Positions 59,308 through 64,000 of a DNA stretch of 64,000 bases are shown here, in pieces; the first letter of the stretch is position 1; every line of letters starts with the position of its first letter. The translations under genes and the position numbers were made by a program. The stretch is from Hevea brasiliensis. Taxonomy: Eukaryota; Streptophyta; Magnoliopsida; Malpighiales; Euphorbiaceae. Location: NCBI RefSeq assembly GCF_030052815.1, contig NC_079495.1, forward strand, positions 49,329,043 to 49,393,042. Direction: 5' to 3'. Under the pieces are notes generated by a model, which saw nothing but the letters and a program-made list of their open reading frames with translations, had not been told where the DNA came from and ran no database searches.

Positions 59308-59925
59308 GATTTTGTGATGAAACTTCCGAGGACACAGAATAGTTAAGATGCAGTATAGGTCATAGTTGATTGACTAACCAAGTCTGCTCACTTTTTGCCA
59401 GTCCGGATGGACTATAGCCTGGAAAGATTGGCCAGATTGTACATATATGAAATTGTAAAATTACATGGAGTGCCAGTATCGATTGTATCTGACAGAGATC
59501 CTAGGTTCACTTCTAGATTCTGGGGTAGTCTTCAGAGAGCCCTAGGAACTAGATTGAACTTCAGCACAGCATTCCACCCACAGACAGATGGCCAACCTGA
59601 AAGAGTTATTCAGATATTGGAGGATATGTTACGGGCTTGTGTGATTGAGTTTGAAGGTAGTTGGGATACACACTTGCCTTTGATTGAGTTTGCCTATAAC
59701 AACAGCTACCAATCAAGCATTGGGATGCCTCCATATGAAGCTTTGTATGGCAGAAAGTGCAGAACTCCTCTATGTTGGGATGAAGTTGGTGAAAGAAAGA
59801 TGATTGGGCCAGAAATTATTCAGCAGACATAGGAAAAGATCAAATTGATCAGAGATAGACTCAAGGCTGCGTCAGACTGTCAGAAGTCCTATGTTGATCT
59901 GAAGAAAAGAGATATTGAATATGCA
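59308..59925 (+). pseudogene. pol: TE-14 second integrase segment, good quality, split by TE-15
   Basis: Starts in the first part of the catalytic core (DFVMKLPRTQ) with three stops, then is open 59395-59832: [60 protein letters not shown] without insert, and [20 protein letters not shown]. The second Asp and the Glu of DD35E are present. After a TAG at 59830-59832 it goes on through DLKKRDIEYA to ATGCA (59921-59925), where TE-15 inserted. It is much closer to TE-8 integrase than the first remnant, and repeats part of what precedes it. Confidence 0.9.
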
Positions 59926-62900
59926 TATAACACCCCCTATGTTCGGTAGTGCGTTCCACTGTTCCAGTGACCAGTGTTGTCCGGACAGCTAGAATGCCTA
60001 GAACTACACTTCGATATGAGTGAGGAGACATTAAATAATGAAATACAAGAAAAGAAAATACAAGAAAAATAAAGGAAAAATAATAGCAAAGAAATGTAAC
60101 CAAGTTAAGGGAGCCAAGAACCCTAGCAATGGGTGACCGCACCGGGAAGTCACGGCGTGGACCATTGACTAGCCTTGGACTGTGGGGAACCCTAGAAAAT
60201 ATTTTTAGGACTTAAATAGACACCTATTGAAGTATAAATACCATTAGAAATATCAAAGAAAAATTAACTAATTAGTACAAAGAAAAGTGAGAAATCGAAA
60301 AACGGACAAAACTCGGTGTTATCGAAAAATCGGGAATGCAACCCGAACAGGGGCATTGTGATCATTTGACACCCCGAGTTGCCTTTTGACCTAAATATCC
60401 ATTAAAAATAAATAGTATTTAAATTTGGGGATCCCATGAAAAAGGAAATTAAATGGGTAATGAAATTTAGGGAAATGTGGGGATTAAGTGCAATTATGTA
60501 AATTTTAAACTATAATAAGGTTAAAAAAAGATTAGTGGAGCACTATGGACACCTTAAAAAATTATTAAGGAACAGATTAGTGGACCACTAACCATTTTAT
60601 CTTCTTCTTCCATAAATTCTTCAAAGTTGCCGAATCCAACTTTTCTCCCAAACCACCATTGTTGTCCCATTTGTGAGCTTCATGCATCCATGATCCAAGC
60701 TTCAAGTGGTTAGGGTTTCTTCACTAAAAGTAACCAGCACACCATGGGCAGTAGATAGGCAGCAAGAAGACCTAGTTTTGGAGAGTTTCCAAAGTGGTAA
60801 GTTTGTGTTTTTGGTTATTACTTCATTAAAGTTTGTGAGGAGATTATGGGTACTTGAATTGTGGAAAGAATTTTGAGGTTTGATGTTTAAAAGGAGAGCT
60901 GTATTTTTGGCAGCCATGGAAACTCCTTGAGGACAGTTTATTTTTGCTTGTAAATGGTGGATTAAAGCATTGATTAAATGTTTATGTGTGTAGGAAATCA
61001 TTTGGGTGATGTATACTTAGTATATGTGAATGTGTATTGAAATTTGAATGCTTGGAAATTATGGGAATGTAATGCATGAAATGGTAGCCTGGTTTGGTGA
61101 ACCATAAGGATGTTATTTCATGTTTGGATTATGGAATATTAATGTTGAATTGTGTTGGTTGTTATGGCAGTTTGGGTATGTGTGTAATGGTGTGAAGTTG
61201 GACATGTAAAAGTGTTATGGTTAGGTGATTGAATTGTTGTAAATGAGTTTGACAAATTCTGCACTTAATGGTGTATGTTGAATGTAATTGTAAGCTGCCA
61301 AAATGACCTATAATATGTTGTGAACTATGTTTAGGTTATGGTACAAACCAAAATTGGCTTGAATGTTGAGTTTGGTAAGTGTTAAAAGTGGTCTTTGATG
61401 TGTATGAAGGAAATGTAATAAGGCAATTTGCATTTTGAGCTTAGAACCTTAAGTTTGTGGCTCCAATTGGTATGAAACCAATTGGAGGTGAAACTAGGCA
61501 CAAAATGTGCCAACTTTCATGAAGGAAGCATACCAAAATTCTGCTTGCAAGGTAGCTTGAAAAATGACCAAATCCGGATTAAGTGCAAATAAGGCCTGAA
61601 AATTGACCATTTGGGCAGCAGTTAGTTTTTAGGCCATAACTCACTCAAAACAGGTCCAATTGACCTGAAATTTTAAAAATGAATAGTAAGACCCATATCT
61701 ACAAGTCTTATGAAGACACAAAAACCCAGAAATGACCATAAGTAAGTCAAACAGCTTGCACAAGTTCGGGTCCAAAAACTGGCCGAACCTAAAATGACCT
61801 AAAATGACCAATTTTGGTGCAATTTGACCAGCAATAGTAGAATGACCATAACTTGGTCAAAATAACTCAGAATGACCTGAAATTTTGCCCCGCGTGCAAC
61901 AAGACATAGATCTACAAGTTTGTAGTTTTGACCAAAACCCAAAAACCGAGAGAACTAGGTCTTCCGGCTAGGTCAAACTAGTATCTCGGAATCCAGCAAA
62001 TTGCAAGAAAATGCAAGATACATGGAAATGAATTTGGTAACATGTACCAACCCTAAAAGACTATTGAATGTGACATATTAGTAACATTGAAACCTAATTT
62101 ACCTAGAATGCATCGAGGGTCGACATATTAGGTTGACTAAGGAAATAATAGAATTCGATAAATTAATTATTGAACCTTATTCTTAGAGACAGTTTAAATG
62201 AGTACTGAAACACTTTAAATTGTGTTTCTCAGTTAGCAAAGACTCAGGGAAGGGGAAAGAAACACTGAGTCAAAGCCAAGAGACAGTTATCAGAGGTTTG
62301 TGCACAACTAGTTTTTAACTGATTTTGTTCTGAATATTTCATATGATTAAATGACATATTTTTCTTATGTCTTATATTTAACAAGCATTGAATTTAATTC
62401 AATTATTATTGAAAATTGTTATAGTATGTATGAATTTAGCTTTGTGAAATGGTATTTCCACAAGTATTAAGCATTGTTATGGATTGAATAAATTATGTTT
62501 TGGAAAATTGTGATAGAACATGTTTTGAATTGTGATGGTAATTTTCATGGAAAAATGCAAATTTATGATTTGAATTATGATGAGCATAAAAATTATTGGA
62601 TATTGGAATTGAATTTGAATCGAATTATATTGTGATTTATGCTCACTAAAAGGATTGTGATATTGTTTTATATCTCACTATAGATGCTTGACTAGGTTAT
62701 TACCCGTCTCTCTCATTTGTTGAGAAGACAATGGAGTTAGTTGTGTTTTGATTACCATGGTACGTGCACAGGCTTAGATTTTCCTCTGATTTGAGGTTAG
62801 ATCTAAGTTTATTTTATCGTTATGGCCCTTGTGGAAGATTCATTATTGTGATGGATGCATGCACGATGATTCGACCTCCTCGACCATAGGGAGTTAGAAT

Positions 62901-63949
62901 CTGATTCGACCTCCCCGACCATAGGGAGTTAGAATCACATCGAATATGGCCCTTTCGGATTAGTCTTGCATAGTTAGTGAGACAAAGAATGATTTTTGAG
63001 ATACAGCATGGTTTTTGAGATACAGCATGATTTTTGAGACACAGAATGTTTTTGAATGGTAAAAAAATTGTGATTTCAATTATGATTTATGTATAATTGA
63101 TTTTGTTGGAATTACCTAAATGGTTAGTTCTGATTTGATAAATTGAATTTCGTGATCAAATTCATTTTATACAAATGATTCACATTATTAGCAATGAATA
63201 TTTTGAGTTTTAGAATTTGATGAGCATTCAGATTTCCAAATTATTTACTGTAAATTTCGTCAATGTATATTGTACTATGTTTTAAATTATAGTTGTGCAC
63301 CACTGAATTCACCACTCAGCGATAGCTTTGTATACTGTCGCAGGTAAGAAGAGCATAGAGCAGTGAGTAAGTTTCTTTGAAGACACTTTCAGATCAGCTC
63401 CAGGTATATTATAGGTATACCCATGTACATAGGTTTTGACGTATGCATGTAATAATATGTATGTAAATTATTTGAGTAGTTATATAAAAACTCTTGTAAA
63501 ATATTTTCGTATGTAATTAAATGTAAATTATTGTAAATGTAAATTTGAGATTTTATTTACTTGAATAGTTTTGTAATATAAATTTTGAGTCTTACAATCA
63601 ATGAAATATTTCTTCATGATGAGATTAGTTTGAAATTGAATTGATTGTTTATTGGGAATTGAATTGTGAATTGAAATAAAGTTTATTGGAGTTGTATTTG
63701 AGAAAACATATTGGGAGCATTTTCTTTTGCAGGATTGAAGAACTGTTTTCTCAAAATACAGCCGGCACTTTGCCGAAATTTTGAAAAAAATTTTATAACA
63801 CCAGATTTTAATCTATGACTTAAATTTCCCGAAAATTGTTTTAAAATCCCTTGTAGTATATTTAATGGATTATCGGTAGGAGAATTACGGTAATTCATTA
63901 GGTATACTACGGGATCATGTTACATCTTTTAGGGGAGTAGGGTGTGACA
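59926..63949 (+). mobile_element. TE-15: complete solo LTR, type II, 4.0 kb
   Basis: TATAACACCCCC (TG changed to TA) to GGGTGTGACA, flanked by perfect target copies ATGCA (59921-59925 and 63950-63954). Inside the LTR: AAAGTGGTAAGT (about 60791), mid-LTR repeats (61480-61980), the 34-bp tandem duplication (62867-62935), hairpin 63303-63319 with one mismatch and CAGGTAAG. Confidence 0.95.
63303..63319 (+). other. Type II LTR hairpin, TE-15 (one mismatch)
   Basis: CTGAAT against ACTCAG, loop TCACC; the fourth G of CTGAGT is A. Confidence 0.6.
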
Positions 63950-64000
63950 ATGCAGTAGGTGATAAGGTATTCCTCAAAGTTTCTCCTTGGAAGAGGATTA
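63950..64000 (+). pseudogene. pol: TE-14 integrase, continuation
   Basis: After the second ATGCA the frame continues VGDKVFLKVSPWKRI, in register with the residues before TE-15. The GPY motif and chromodomain would follow outside the window. Confidence 0.9.

Noticed and set aside
1..64000. DNA transposons, LINEs, rRNA genes or host exons
   Set aside because: I found no terminal inverted repeats with transposase, no LINE RT, no poly-A-tailed insertions, no rRNA-like sequence and no exon-like conserved protein outside the retroelement frames. A short exon inside AT-rich stretches such as 18441-19120 or 44870-45190 cannot be fully excluded by eye.

Overview
The window is plant nuclear DNA made entirely of nested LTR retrotransposons. 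No host protein gene, tRNA or rRNA gene was recognised. The pol remnants carry FIDD-type reverse transcriptase, RNase H, H2C2 zinc finger, DD35E integrase and a C-terminal chromodomain. Primer-binding sites match the 3' end of plant initiator tRNA-Met, and LTRs are 3-4 kb. These features point to Ty3/Gypsy chromoviruses of the Tekay/Del lineage in an AT-rich angiosperm genome, probably a eudicot. An Euphorbiaceae host is only a guess.

Two LTR types occur. Type I ends ...GGTGTCACA in sense and carries a CTAAGCA/TGCTTAG hairpin. Type II ends ...GGTGTGACA and carries a CTGAGT/ACTCAG hairpin. Both begin TGTAACACC. I name the elements TE-1 to TE-15.

Layout. 1-3275: antisense type II LTR (TE-1), inserted in the left LTR of TE-2. 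3276-8000: TE-2, an antisense type I element with a coding-free internal region of only 355 bp. TE-2 sits in the 5' LTR of TE-3 (8001-41245, sense). TE-3 has an almost entirely non-coding internal region. Its leader carries a solo type I LTR (TE-4, 10034-17991), which is invaded by a truncated antisense element with pol (TE-5, 10915-16330). Its integrase remnant carries a solo type II LTR (TE-6, 19705-37983). TE-6 is in turn split by a solo type I LTR (TE-7, 20589-23725) and by a complete antisense element (TE-8, 25023-36164) with two near-identical LTRs and a lightly damaged pol but no gag. TE-3 lies in the leader of TE-9 (antisense LTR 41346-44822), which lies in a type I LTR (TE-10, 44823-45803), which lies in the 5' LTR of TE-11. 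TE-11 (sense, from 45804) has gag, protease, RT and part of RNase H, with gag split by a type I LTR (TE-12, 47318-50626). Its RNase H is cut by an antisense LTR fragment (TE-13, 52882-53468). That fragment is cut by TE-14 (from 53469 to beyond the window), whose integrase is split by a solo LTR (TE-15, 59926-63949).

Target-site duplications confirm the key joins: CAACT (TE-4), ACAAT (TE-6), GTAAG (TE-7), CATTA (TE-8) and ATGCA (TE-15). The order gives up to six levels of nesting (TE-11 > TE-10 > TE-9 > TE-3 > TE-6 > TE-8). None of the elements seen is fully coding. TE-8 is the youngest-looking and has an intact integrase-chromodomain frame. The points most worth a second look are compensatory hairpins conserved across both LTR types, a perfect inverted repeat kept next to the polypurine tract even in coding-free elements, an AT-rich intron-like insert at one integrase site in three copies, and a non-autonomous family with a conserved non-coding interior.
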